Shown: positions 36,809-48,158 of the stretch, piece after piece | Position numbering within the stretch: the stretch's first letter is position 1 | Layout of the letters: each line of letters starts with the position of its first letter | NCBI GenBank assembly: GCA_013398615.1 | Contig: VZSR01001459.1 | Coordinates: 4,778,648-4,842,647 of the forward strand | DNA: 64,000 nucleotides | Source: Brachypodius melanocephalos | Lineage: Eukaryota; Chordata; Aves; Passeriformes; Pycnonotidae | Reading direction: 5' to 3' | Notes under the pieces: model-generated | What the model saw: the letters and a program-made list of their open reading frames with translations, nothing else | Database searches by the model: none | Told to the model about the DNA's origin: nothing | Program-made: the position numbers and the translations under genes

Positions 36809-39789
36809 ATTATTTTAGGGGTGTTTGGATCCCAGGAGCTTAATTCCCTTTGAGATCTGTGTTCCTGGCTGCTCTTCCAGTAGCTCAAACAATTCCTACA
36901 GAAATTCCAGAAACCCCTTAAAAGACTGATTTCTTAAATATCTGTCTCCTTCTGGATGTCCAATACTCTTTTTTTAGCCAAGTCCTTGGAAGACGTAATG
37001 AGTACTTTCCTCACCTCTGTTGATCCTGTTCAGATCAATAGAAACTCTACAGGGGGAAAGGTATTTGTACTGATATTGGGTAGCAGCTGCCTGTCAGTGC
37101 TGGTGATGGCAGGTGATACTTTATTCTTCATGTTACTCTTTATTAAGGATTCCTGTAGAATTATATGACCATTTTTTTCCAGGGAATTTTTCCGTGAAAG
37201 TAGGATGGTAGATGACAACTTAACCCAGAGTTTGGTTTTTCCTGATTTTGCCTGTGGGCTCTCTATCCCTCAGCAAGCTGAGCACAAGTAGTTTCAAACA
37301 TTGTGAATTTGACTCGTTTGTGCATGGTGGGCTGGAGACTCGGTCCAGCTGGTCTGAGCAGAACTGAGGTCTCCAGGTCCCTTCTGAGAATGAGGTACCA
37401 CTGCGAGATGCAAGCATTTGGGAGCTGTGCCATGGATTGGGAACAGGGAAGGGCCACGTTTCTGTTCAGTGCATCCCTGCTCCTTCATCCAGAGCCAGTG
37501 TGGGCAGCCTGATGTGAGATGAAGAGATGAATCTGCTGCCTGCCAGCACTGCAGCCGCGTGTCCATGCACAGGAGGCGGGCTTGCTGGAGAGCCCAGGGG
37601 ACACAGGGTCGCACAGTGCCAGCCCTGGAGAAGCTGGAAGAGCCCATGGGTGTGTCTGGGCTGCAGGAAAGGTTGGGGCTGGGGACACACCATGGAGTTT
37701 GCTCAGCCTTTACTTCCTTCAGTGTCCAGTGTAGCGGAGGGTCTGGCTCTGCCTGTCCTTAGTTTGCAGATGTGACCAAAAGCTTGCAAAGAACCCTTGC
37801 ACCTGCAGTGAAACTCTTTGGTAAAAGAGCTCAGGGGCCAGAGACGTGACAGTACTGTGAAACTCTTCAGCAGTCCTCTCCTGTCATGTGCCATCTCTTA
37901 TTTTGGAGGGAAAAAAAAAAAAAGGGCAAGGAAAGAAAAGAAAATGAGAAAGATGTGCTAAGCCTGACTGTAGAGACAGAGGAAGAGACAGGTGATCAGC
38001 ATGGGGTATCTGCAGTGCTGTGCCTTCCCTCTCTTTTCCAAACCGCTGTGTGTGTGTCAGGGCTGTCTGTCCATCTGTCTGTGCACAGGCTGGGTGGGTG
38101 GCAGAGCCCTGTGCCACCTGAACAGCTCTGCAGTGGCTCATCTGTCACCAAAACTCCCCAGCACTGTGGCAAAGCAAATACGCTGCAGCAGGCTGTAAAG
38201 CTGTAAACATATGGGCACTAACAACAGATTAAGTGAGTGATTTAGTCTAAGGGGCTTGGTAGATTACCATAAAATGTATCTTAATTAGAAAAGCAATCAA
38301 AGTTGCACAGAGTCAATGAGGATGAAACGTCTCTGTTGGCAACAGTGAGCGTTTCTGTCCCCCATACCAGGGGATGTGGATGGCGATGGATGCAGCTCAT
38401 GCTCGTTTTGGGGAGTTTCCTGGGGTTTGCCCAGTTCAGCCCTGAGTGCAGGCTGTCTTCATGCTGCATTATTTGTTCTTTGACTGATGAGACCATCCTG
38501 TGAGCTGCTCAGAATGAGTCTGATGGTGGACTCAGGTTCCTTTAAAAGCATTAACAAACCAGAAACTGCTGAAGCGAAGGAAGAGAGCATTTGCACATTT
38601 TCCTTAAAACTCTGTACCAGTACCCAAAGATACATCTAAGTGTTTGCCATGTATAGTACAGCTAGTCCCAGATAAGAGATTGGGGCTTCTAAGTGCTACC
38701 ATAACACAAATAATTAATAAGTCTTGCTCCCTCACTGTGTCCTTATCTTTTCAGTGAGCATGGCCATAATTAGCTTTCACCTGATTCTAAGTTTATAGCA
38801 TGTTCAATTGCTTCTTCCATTCTGCTTGTGTTTTCTCTGCTTCCTTATTTTAGTGGTCCTGGCTTTATTCCACAGGCCAGAGTCTACAGATTAAAAAAAA
38901 AAAAAAGCTGGATATTCATTTCCAGCAGTGCAGATGTAAAGACTGAAATGGCCAAAAACATATTGACGCTTTATTGGTTTTGTACAAGTGTCTGTTTCTT
39001 TTCCTGGGTCTGGGAGGATTTGAAGTACATTGGGAAGTGGCACAGAAGATTTGCAGCAGCAGCTGACAGCTGAGAGTAAAGGGAAGGATGACTGGTTGTC
39101 TCAGAATTAAGTATTTTGAACCATGAAGGAAATGGAGAAAATTTGGGCAAGATTTTTCAAAAGTTTTTTCTTTTTGTGTTTGGAAGCAGGTATGGGTACA
39201 GATTTCAGGGAATGCTAATTAAGGGGTGTGAACAAAAAGGAGACAGGCAACAGGTGTGGAGCAGCACAGGAAGAGGGAGGAAGTAGGAAAACAGGACAAC
39301 TTAACCTGTCCAGGTGAAGTGTTACAGAGCTAGTGAGATAAAGACAATGTTGTTAGCATTTCCTAAATATGTTGTGTTTAGGTGTTGCTTTTTATGATTT
39401 AAGTGTGGGAAGGACATCTCCGGGGACAGAGTATGAGAGGAGTGGCAGAAAAGAAGAGGGAGGTTTTAATTTTAAGAAACGTTTCTTGCTCAAAATGTTC
39501 CCTGTGAATTCCCAGAGCTCAGCAAAGCAAATGTTCATTTGTAGCCCATCATCTTAATTATTAAAAAATAAATTATTTTTACCATGTGGGCTGATACTTA
39601 GCCAGGAGCAAATTCTTATTCCAGCCTTTTGCACAGAGGTGGGTGTTGAGGTCAAAGCCAGCTCCAGTGGATTTTTCCATCCAAACCTGGTTTGAGATGA
39701 GGCAATGGGCCCCATGTTTGGAGACAGAGCCAGGGCAGGCGTGTGGGACAGCAGGTGACAGGCAGCAGATGACACCAGATAGTTACACC

Positions 39790-40000
39790 GGAGCCTAGGG
39801 AGCTGAGAGGAAGCGACTAATGGCCTCTGATGAGCATGGACGTGATAATAATGAGGTTAATGCCCTTCCATTCACCCAGAAACATCTTCAGGAATGTATA
39901 AATCCCTGCTAGTCAATGGGCAATCATTAGGTCATAAATAATACAGCGTGATTGAAGAACAAGAGCCTTTCCTGTAATAATCATTTTCCGTCAGTGCTGA
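39790..40000. promoter_or_regulatory. Candidate conserved non-coding element in SYNPR intron 1
   Basis: The block has GACTAATGGCC, GTGATAATAATGAGG, GGCAATCATTAGGTCATAAA and GTAATAATCATTTTCC, with several ATAATNA/CATTAG cores in 200 bp and no repeat similarity. Inferred only. Confidence 0.3.
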
Positions 40001-40569
40001 CCCGGGGAGGGTTTGGTTGCAGCCCCCTCACTGTGCCACACTGCAGGGACCCAGCTGTCAGAGCATTTTCTGGTCAGAGGAGAGCTCCAGCCTCTCAGTT
40101 CCACTGTGTGCATCTGTCAGCAGAGCAGGAAAATTCTCCTCAGGAGCCCAGGCCCACGGAGTAGTGCTGGGAAAGGAGCTGCAGCTGATGGGAAGAACAA
40201 AGGCACAAATCAGGCGAGGAAGCAGTTCCAGGAGCTGTCAGGGGGTGTTGCCAAGGGACAATGGTCCCTGGTGGTGATGCTGGGAGAGCTGGGAATTGGG
40301 CTGGGCTCCCTGGCTGGGAGAAGAGCCTTGTCCCAGCCCCAGCCCAGGGCAGATGTTGTGCACACTGTGTACAAGGCTGCTTTTGCAAGCTGGGTTTGTG
40401 GTCCCTGCCATCCAGTGCTGCAGTGTGGTGTAGCTTTGGTTGTGGTTGTATTGGCCTGTATTGGCCACCTGGGGTTTAAAGACATTAAGTTCAGGGGCAC
40501 TTTCCCTTCACAGAGTACTTCCCATGTGTGCATGTCACTCAGCCATAATGTAAATCCCTGTGATTATTA

Positions 40570-40880
40570 GAGGGAGTAAATCCTGCTCAGTAATAACTTG
40601 GATTGTGCTCTGTATGCATTTATATTACATTATGGGCCATTTTAAGCCCAGATGCTTTTGAACCAACCAAGCAAGAGAGGAAAGGAGCAGCCATCCAACC
40701 TTTTTTATTTTATAATTAAATGTTTACACTTGTTACACAATAAATCCCATATAATCAGGCCATAAAGTCTGCACAAAACCTGTTGATTTTCTGGAGGGAG
40801 CTGAAACGGTTATATTTATCAGTAACCTGAGTGTTTGCTGGGTTGTTGCACATTACCTGTTACTAAAATGAGAATTGACT
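40570..40880. promoter_or_regulatory. Candidate conserved non-coding element in SYNPR intron 1
   Basis: A long repeat-free AT-rich block with TATATTACATTATGGG, TTATAATTAAATG, CATATAATCAGGCCATAAA and GGTTATATTTATCAG. The texture resembles ultraconserved-type intronic elements. Inferred only. Confidence 0.3.
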
Positions 40881-43800
40881 TGACCTATTAGAAAAGGTCT
40901 CTTGTACCTCACCGTGGTTTTCCATGGTTTTGCCCATGGTGGTCACATGTGGTTGGTACCAAAGCAGCTCATGAGACAAGAGGAAGGGGACACAGACTGG
41001 GAGTGTCTGCTCTCCAGGACCCTGGGCACTTGTGATGCTCTGGGCACTGTCACAGTGTGGATCCTGGTAGAGACTGCCACGGTTGTTTGGGGTTTTTTTG
41101 CTGGAAGTCTAGGACTAGAAAAGCTCTCAGGCCTAAAAAGGAGCACATCTCTGCTGCAGTGACATATGTCACAGCATGAGTCATTCAGGGATTATATGTA
41201 CAAATCAAAACATGTCCATGTCTTGTGCTGCTGCGTCCTTAAATGAAGAGGGCACAGAGGGGAAGCTGTGGAGGCTACAGAGGAAGAGCCAAAACTTCCA
41301 GGTGTTCTACAGCCAGAGGGGAAAAGGGCTGCAGGCTGCAAGTATGTCTGTGATCCATCCCAAATGAAGCATGTACACCCAGTAATTACCCCAGGGACTC
41401 CTATGTTTGCAGCACCCATCGGTGTCTTTTGTTTCATGGAAGACACCTCACCAATGTGTCAATGTCCGTGTGCTGAAAGCAATTTATACAAGAAATTTTT
41501 AAAAATCCTCAAGTCCTTGTAAATGCTTACCTCAAACCTTTGACTAATGGTTAGAGGTGCTAGGAGAGCTTGGCAGCTCTGCCCAGCTTGTGTAAGTACC
41601 TTTGTACCCCAACAGATTTTCACTGAGTCCAAGAGGAGATGCTCTGTATGTGTCTCTATTTTCTGCCTGTTAACTCTTCCATGCATGCTGCCAACCTTAG
41701 CATTAGCTTTCATCTTTTAGTGGCTGACCCATTAAATACTGGATGAAACAGCTTGCATTACATTTTGAACTTAATAAATAGGAAAGGCTTTCCACAGATT
41801 CCCTCTGGCCATCTGGAGGAACAGTGTTCTTCACCCCAAGAATGGCTATCTTATCCTGTCATATACAGTTGGGCTTTATTCTATTAAAATATAATGAGAA
41901 AAGACTACCATACCATTATTTGGTGGAGCTAAATGGGATTTTTAGAATAATCAATGGAAGATGAATGAAAAAGAAAAAAGTTTTCTTCAAAGCAAAAGAG
42001 AGAATATTGTCTCCTTGGGATTAAAGTATTGTATTACCAAGTTATTATAAAATGATCTTTACTCTCTAAAAATACCCCAATTTCATTTCCATAAATCTTT
42101 CCGTTAAGAATCAAATCAAGTTGTTGAGGTTTTTTTCATGAAAAAAAGAGCTAAGTATTAAATGAAGTGTTGTGCTTTAAATAGAGGGTGCTGTGGGGTT
42201 CCTGCCTGCTCTGGGGTCAAGTCTTTCCATCCAGCTGGTGGCATCATCAAGGGCTGCTCTTTGTGAGTGCTCTGAAATGCCAGACAGAGGTTTACTGCTG
42301 TAGGTGGCCTCATGAAGACCCCACAAGTCTGTGGGGAAGTCGTGGAGCAGGTTGATCTCCTCCGTGGATGACAGTAGCCCATGTGGTTCTTCATGCCCAA
42401 ACTTTGAGTTGCTCCCTCATCCCTGGGATTTTCACTCCTCACAGACCAAGGCTGGGCTGGCATAGGAGCCTTCTTAGCAATGCTGCTGTTTATTCATAAG
42501 GTGGGGACACTAAATCCCAGCAATCAGTGCACTGTGGCTTTAGGGTTTGTTTCTCAGCAGGAGCAGAATATATTTCAGCTTTCTCCCTGTATAGCTGTTG
42601 AAGGAAAATGACTCGAGCTAGTTGTCACCCACCCTGAACTGCGTTGGCTGCAATGCTATCCACCTCCAATTCATCAACCAGTCAAGTTGATATAATTAGG
42701 AGTCCCAGAGTCAATAATCTGATAATCTCCAGTGCACAAAGGCTTGTATGTAGGAGAAGTGATTCCAGGAAGTCTGCAGCTCAGATTCGTGCAGGAAAAA
42801 TGCCAGATTTTAAAAAAGAAACAGGCAGAGACCCAGAGGAGAGAGTGCTTCCTAATCCTTCACTGGTGACATATTTTGGGCCATCAGCTCTGCAGTGAAT
42901 GTTTCCCATACAGTCATTTAGTGCCTTCGAACCTTCCCTTTACAGCCTTAATAATAATGTTCGATTACTGGTTCTGCCCTATAAATAAATAATCTCAGTT
43001 TAACGAGGTGCTCTGCTGGGTGAGTGATGCTGGATGCGGGGGGACGTCTCCAGAGCCCTCAGAGCAATGTGCTCCCTCCTCACTCCACACATGCTCTTGG
43101 CCACAGTAGGAAATGTAAGGCAATGGAACATTTGGCAAAGGTTTTGCAGTCTCTCTGTTATGGTGATATGGAGGTCTCGGATCCAGAAATTATGCCAGAA
43201 AAATAGGTCTGCTTTTAAAACACTCTGAACGTGTAAAATGACTAATAATTGTGCAGGCGTTTTGAATATTTCAGGTTGCTCTTTAAAAGTGTCAGGAGTT
43301 CCCCTCAGCTTTCCAGTGTTAGGGCAGGAGTAAGGGACTGAGGGGGACCTCTTTGGGAAAGCATCCAGCAGGTTCATTCCCATTTTCCTTCCTCACTGCC
43401 AAGAGAAAGCATTGGAGACTAAACCACACAGTGAACTGCATCCCCCACAGCCTGTTTTTTGCCACCGCAGCTCCAGGCAAGACGAACACTTTCTTTTTAA
43501 GATCTTGCCCTCCTGAAGGACCCACCAAGCAGCCCTCAGGCAGAGCAGGTCCTCTCCTTTGCAGCAGCATAGTTTTGGGGTGCACACCCAGCATGGCTTC
43601 ACCCTGTCAGCCAGCAGGCTCCTGCACAGGGCAGACGTGCTCCCAGAAAAAGCAAGTGGTTTATAGAGAAGTTTCATCAATTTTAAATGACAGTGTTGTC
43701 TTCCTACCGGGATGTTTCAGCTGTAACATGCAGCACATAAGCTTTTAACTTGCCTTGTCAGGAACTGTTCTGCCTTCTCCTGGTGTGCAGAGTGAGCCTG

Positions 43801-45084
43801 TTGCTCAGCAGGCACTGAGGGGAATTGTCTCAAAGCCAAACAGGGAGAAGTGATAGGAAATCATCCTATTTTTCCCTTCCACGGTGGGATGAGTGATGTC
43901 CAGGGTCACATGCTGAGGCACTACCAACTGTTTAATTCACAGCTGGGACTTGGGCTCCCTCAGGGCATCACACACCCCAGGCCCCTGGCCACTGGGTTGG
44001 GAGATTAAGGAATCAGCCTTGAGACTGGATAAATGACAGCACCTGAATGCTGAATTACAGGATTCACTGTCATTGCATTGAAGCCTGGCATTGGAAGAAG
44101 GGAGGTGATCCCATAAATCATATGGTGTACCTTTCCCTGCCCTGTGCTGATGTGAGAAGTGGTGTTGTGCTCTGCTGGGTATTACATTGCTATTTTTTCT
44201 CAAAGTGCTAAGGACCCAACTGGTCTTTAAAACATGCTTGTCTGATTTGACAGGGAAGGCTGGTTTATTGTTGCACAGTAACATAATAAGTATAATTTCT
44301 GTTGGTTAAGTTATACTGTGAGATTATACTTCTTTACAAAAATATACCTAGAGTCTGGGCCAAGGCTGGAGGTCAAAGAGGGAATATCAGCAAAACAGGA
44401 TCTGGGAATGGTGTTAAACATTTTACAGAAACTCATTGCCTTGTCAGCGTTGTGTCTGAGAGCAGGAGGAAGAAGGATGATCTTCCAGCCAGGCTAGACT
44501 GGACATGTGAGATGTGCATTGCTCCAGTCTGTGCTGAGAAGTACAAATGATGTTCCTTCCTCTCCCTCCCTTCAGTCTGTGGCCTCATTGGGGGGGTTGG
44601 TAACTGCTTCCATAGCCCACACTGAACTTGTGGGATGGTTGGTGTGTTATCCCACATGGAATGTGGACCACTGATCCAGGTTGGGGACAGGCATTTTCCA
44701 TTTCCCTGCAAGGGTCCAGGCACTTGTGGAGGCACCAACCTCCCCACTGTATAACAATGGCAGGGCAATAGCTGCAGCTGCAGGAGGGATGGGGGACACA
44801 GGACAAAGCAGGGTTTGCCCTGCTCTCACTCCTGTGGGCAGGACTAGCCTGGCCCAGCCAGGGCAGCAAGGATTTGTTGCCTCAAGGGCACCACGTTTCT
44901 CCCATTCCTGCTCCAGGGAAGCCAGGCACAGGGCTGGGTGTCAGGGCTGAGCCTTGGCAGGCAGCAGCCATGGGATAACCAGAGGTAACTGTGTGTGCAG
45001 ACATTTATCTCATGTGAAGGGAGGAAGCAGGATGTGTGCACACCTTGCAGATAGGCCTGGTGCTGAGTGTGGATTTATAGGCCA

Positions 45085-45260
45085 AGAGTAAATAGGAAAA
45101 TGGGGAAACACTTTCCCTTTGTCCATAAACTTTTCAATTTCAGAGCTGCCGGATTCAATAAAATTATCTCACAGATGGAGGTTTTATTGAATCTGCCCCA
45201 TAAAGCTCCCATTATGGGGTTTACAACTGCCATTTACACAAATCCTGCTATAATAAAATA
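45085..45260. promoter_or_regulatory. Candidate conserved non-coding element in SYNPR intron 1
   Basis: It contains CCATAAACTTTTCAATTTC, TTCAATAAAATTATCTCAC, TTTTATTGAATCTGCCCC and GCCATTTACAC. The pair TTCAATAAAA / TTTTATTGAA forms a 10-bp inverted repeat about 20 bp apart. It is repeat-free. Inferred only. Confidence 0.25.
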
Positions 45261-45380
45261 CAGTGGTGTTTACAGTTTTCCTGAAATGGCCACAGAATTA
45301 CTGTGTGCACAAAAAAACAACTAGTAATTCTTGGCTTATTGCTCCGGGCACTCCTCCGACAATATAAAGCAGCACAACTT

Positions 45381-45399
45381 GGGGTGGGGGGGGAAGGGG
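45381..45399 (+). other. G-quadruplex-capable G-run in SYNPR intron 1
   Basis: G4-T-G8-AA-G4 can supply four G-triplets with short loops. It lies about 2.6 kb upstream of exon 2 on the coding strand, so it would be present in the pre-mRNA. Confidence 0.7.
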
Positions 45400-46149
45400 A
45401 AATGCAGAGGTAGGAGGAGAACATTATGCTGCTGCTTGGCCAAGACACCCCCAGGAAAATTGATTTACAGCCCTCGCTCTGCACTCCCTTGATGGAAACT
45501 GTAAATATGCTTCCTAAACGTGCTTCATGTCCTCAGCATGCAGCTGTGGGGACTGGCTGGGCATTACTGGCAGCTGGGTGATCCCAGCCATCAGCAGCAT
45601 CTGATCCAGCCACAGCAGGGAGCCAAGCTTGAGTTGGCTGAGGCATTGTTGGAGTTTGGCAGAAAAGTCTGTAGTGTGGTCCTTTTCCCACCTGTCTTGT
45701 GGGTGCTGCCTGGTGCTTGGAGCAGAGTGTGAGCTGGGTAAGGGTGGGAGCTGGTGGTTGTGCCTGGAGGGGTTTGCTGAAAAGCTTCTGGTTAAGAGCT
45801 GGTTGTGGGGCTAAAGGGTGAGTAAAGGCTGGATCTGATCTGAAGGACCAAGGCTCCAGGTGCGAGTCTGCTGTCAGAGATGTTCCCAATAGGGGAGAGG
45901 AAAAACTGGGGATTCTGGAGAAGATACTTCCTGGGAAGGAATAATAGCCTGAGCTGTGGTTTTGGGCATGGCTCTGTGCCCGTGGTGAAAATACGTGATG
46001 ACACCCATTATGCTGATTTCTAATGCATGATTAAAGGAGATGCATTGTAATTGCACCTCTTTCCTCTGCTTGTCCCCTTGTTGAGAGTGGTAGCTGAGAG
46101 GTGATGGCTCTTCCTTTATGGCAGGTCTCACACCACAGGCTTTCAATTT

Positions 46150-46300
46150 CCCTCTTTATATATCACTGTTAATCTTTGTGCCTATGTACCTGCAAAACAT
46201 TTGCATCTGCAACTCTGTTAATTAGTCCAGAAAGCAGGTCAGCGTTCTCTCCTGTTCTCCTTAATACATTATTTTCTGGCATCACCTCACAAATTAACTT
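46150..46300. promoter_or_regulatory. Candidate conserved non-coding element in SYNPR intron 1
   Basis: It has the octamer ATTTGCAT at 46199-46206, followed by TGTTAATTAGTCC and CACAAATTAACTTGAGG. It lies about 1.8 kb before exon 2 and has no repeat similarity. Inferred only. Confidence 0.25.
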
Positions 46301-48033
46301 GAGGTGATTAATGCTGATTTTCAGTGCTGTGCTACATATAAGGGCAGAAATTTCTGGTGTGTACAGGGGAAGTGTCTCATTTGGGATGAAGGAACACTAT
46401 TTAAGTTGTACCGAAAATATTTATTTGGTGGCGCATGTTTAACAAGTCAATTCATAGCGAAGTTCAGCTTTCCACTTTTGCAGTAAGCTCAGCAAGAAGA
46501 ATTGATTCAAAGTTTTTATTAACTTTTCTTGTCATTAGGTACCTAAATACCTTTGCAGATCTATCCTCTGTGTATGATATGCCCTGATCACATTGGAAGT
46601 GAGTGGCAAGGTGGAAACTTGCATCATTCTTCTGTTATTCCCTGTGCTCCATCATACTCAACACATCACTGCACCCAGGAAGGGTCTCCCTGCCCCAGTG
46701 CTCAGGTGTGACCCCAATAATCTGTCACTCTTAGGGGAAAAGGTGCACATGCAAAGCTGAATTCCAAGGAGGCTGGTGAAACTTGGGACTTTGTTTATGC
46801 TGCAAATTGGGAGAACTAAGATTAATGGCATGTTTTGCAAAACCTTGTGCAGCAAGAAAAGATCTAGTTTTTCTATTTATTATATTTTCAGTCTGTTATT
46901 TTACCATTACATCTGCGTTCTGCATCATTTTTCAGTGTCCAAAGCATGGTTCCTTTCCCAGATGTGTACACTCTTCGTTTCCTCTGGGTTGCTGATTTTA
47001 GCTTATTTAGTTGTGGCTGGGATTGGGCATTTGCTTGCCATTTCCCTTATCTGCCCCTCTGTAGATCTCACAGTAACTCTGTGAAAGCTAATGGAGTTAC
47101 TTCAGAGCTATAGTGCCGCGATCAACAAAATCTGACCTGTCCTTTAATTTAAATTACAACTGGATAAATAAACTGTCACCACTTCTATGTAGGGTCTTCT
47201 AAGGAAGCCTATGTCAATGATGTTTGAAAATACCTATGCCTGCTTCCACTTCCTTTCTTTGAACCCTTGATATCAAGCTGATGTGTCTCTGCCCTGCATA
47301 CGCTCTCCTTCATTATTTTTGTCGTGGAAGATTAAGATGTAGTATAGGTTTGCATCAGAACCACCCAAGCTCTTTGTTCTTTTCCAGTTTGTCTGACTTC
47401 AGCCAAAGTCTGGAATTCTTTTCTGCTTTGCAGTCGGTTTACTTCATCTCTACGTCCATTTTGGATTATGGTAGTAATCTAGGAAAAGTAATTTAAAAAA
47501 ACACTGTGGTTTTTTTCTAAGTCGTACATGAACTGGGAGAGGGGCAGCTCAGTTTGCTGTTTTGCCACATAATGGCAAGGCAGCTGTGTGAACTGTCTGG
47601 GTCTGCTGTTGCTACTTCTGGTTGCACCTTTTAAATATTTCTGCCAGTGTTTTGTTTGGGTTAAGAATTACTCATTATGTTCAGTCAATATTCATCCTTC
47701 TCTTCTTATCCAATCTCACCTGTCAGTGGGGTGATTTAAATAACTGCTTGGGTTGTGAATCCCAAATGGGGTTCAAGACAGGAGGGAAGAGCTGAGATGC
47801 CTGGCATGGACAAATGATGATGTGTCTGTCTGTGTAGCAACAGAGCTTCATGTGTCACAGTTCCTTGCTTTTGGGAAGGGTGCAAGGAATAATGTATGGC
47901 ACTGCTTTAAATGCAAAGAGTGATGGATAACCTGACCTGAGGGGGCCGGCGCTGCAGCTAGAGCTACTGCATGGATCTGCTCATGGTGGTCGCTGAAACG
48001 AAATAAAATAAAAATGTTGTTTGTTTTTGACAG

Positions 48034-48158
48034 CTTTTTGCAATCTTTGCATTTGCAACATGCGGCGGGTACTCTGGAGAGCTGCGCCTCAGTGTGGACT
48101 GTGCAAACAAGTCAGAGAGTGACCTCAGCATTGACATAGCCTTTGCCTACCCCTTCAG
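48034..48158 (+). CDS. SYNPR: SYNPR coding exon 2 (end of TM1 and start of first vesicle-lumen loop)
   Basis: This exon encodes 41 complete codons plus two bases of the next. It starts LFAIFAFATCGGYSG and ends IDIAFAYPF plus the first two bases of an Arg codon. The acceptor is a T-rich tract ending in ttttgacag, and the donor is gtaacc at 48159, so the intron phases are 0 and 2. In the short form it covers residues 9-49. These finish transmembrane segment 1 and begin the first luminal loop, with Cys at residues 18 and 31 and an N-glycosylation sequon NKS at 33-35. The match to mammalian synaptoporin as I remember it is close, with only a few substitutions in the loop. I chose SYNPR over SYP, SYPL1 and SYPL2 because of the LSVDC..NKSES and SIDIAFAYPF stretches. 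No frameshift or stop is seen. The remaining exons (rest of loop 1, TM2-4 and the Tyr/Gly-rich tail) are beyond the right edge. Confidence 0.95.

Larger units (their letters stand above)
34207..48033 (+). other. SYNPR: SYNPR intron 1
   Basis: This is a phase-0 intron of 13,827 bp with a GTAAGT donor and a TTTTTGACAG acceptor. No further coding exon is visible inside it. It contains a short 27-bp-period duplication (36762-36808), a G-quadruplex motif (45381-45399), several homopolymer runs and AT-rich blocks that may be conserved non-coding elements (39.8-40.0, 40.6-40.9, 45.1-45.3 and 46.15-46.30 kb). Recognisable CR1 or LTR copies were not seen in it. Confidence 0.85.

Noticed and set aside
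40013..40570. 185-residue plus-strand open frame in SYNPR intron 1
   Set aside because: No similarity recognised, overlapping frames of similar length exist in the same stretch on both strands, and the GC-richer composition explains the lack of stops.
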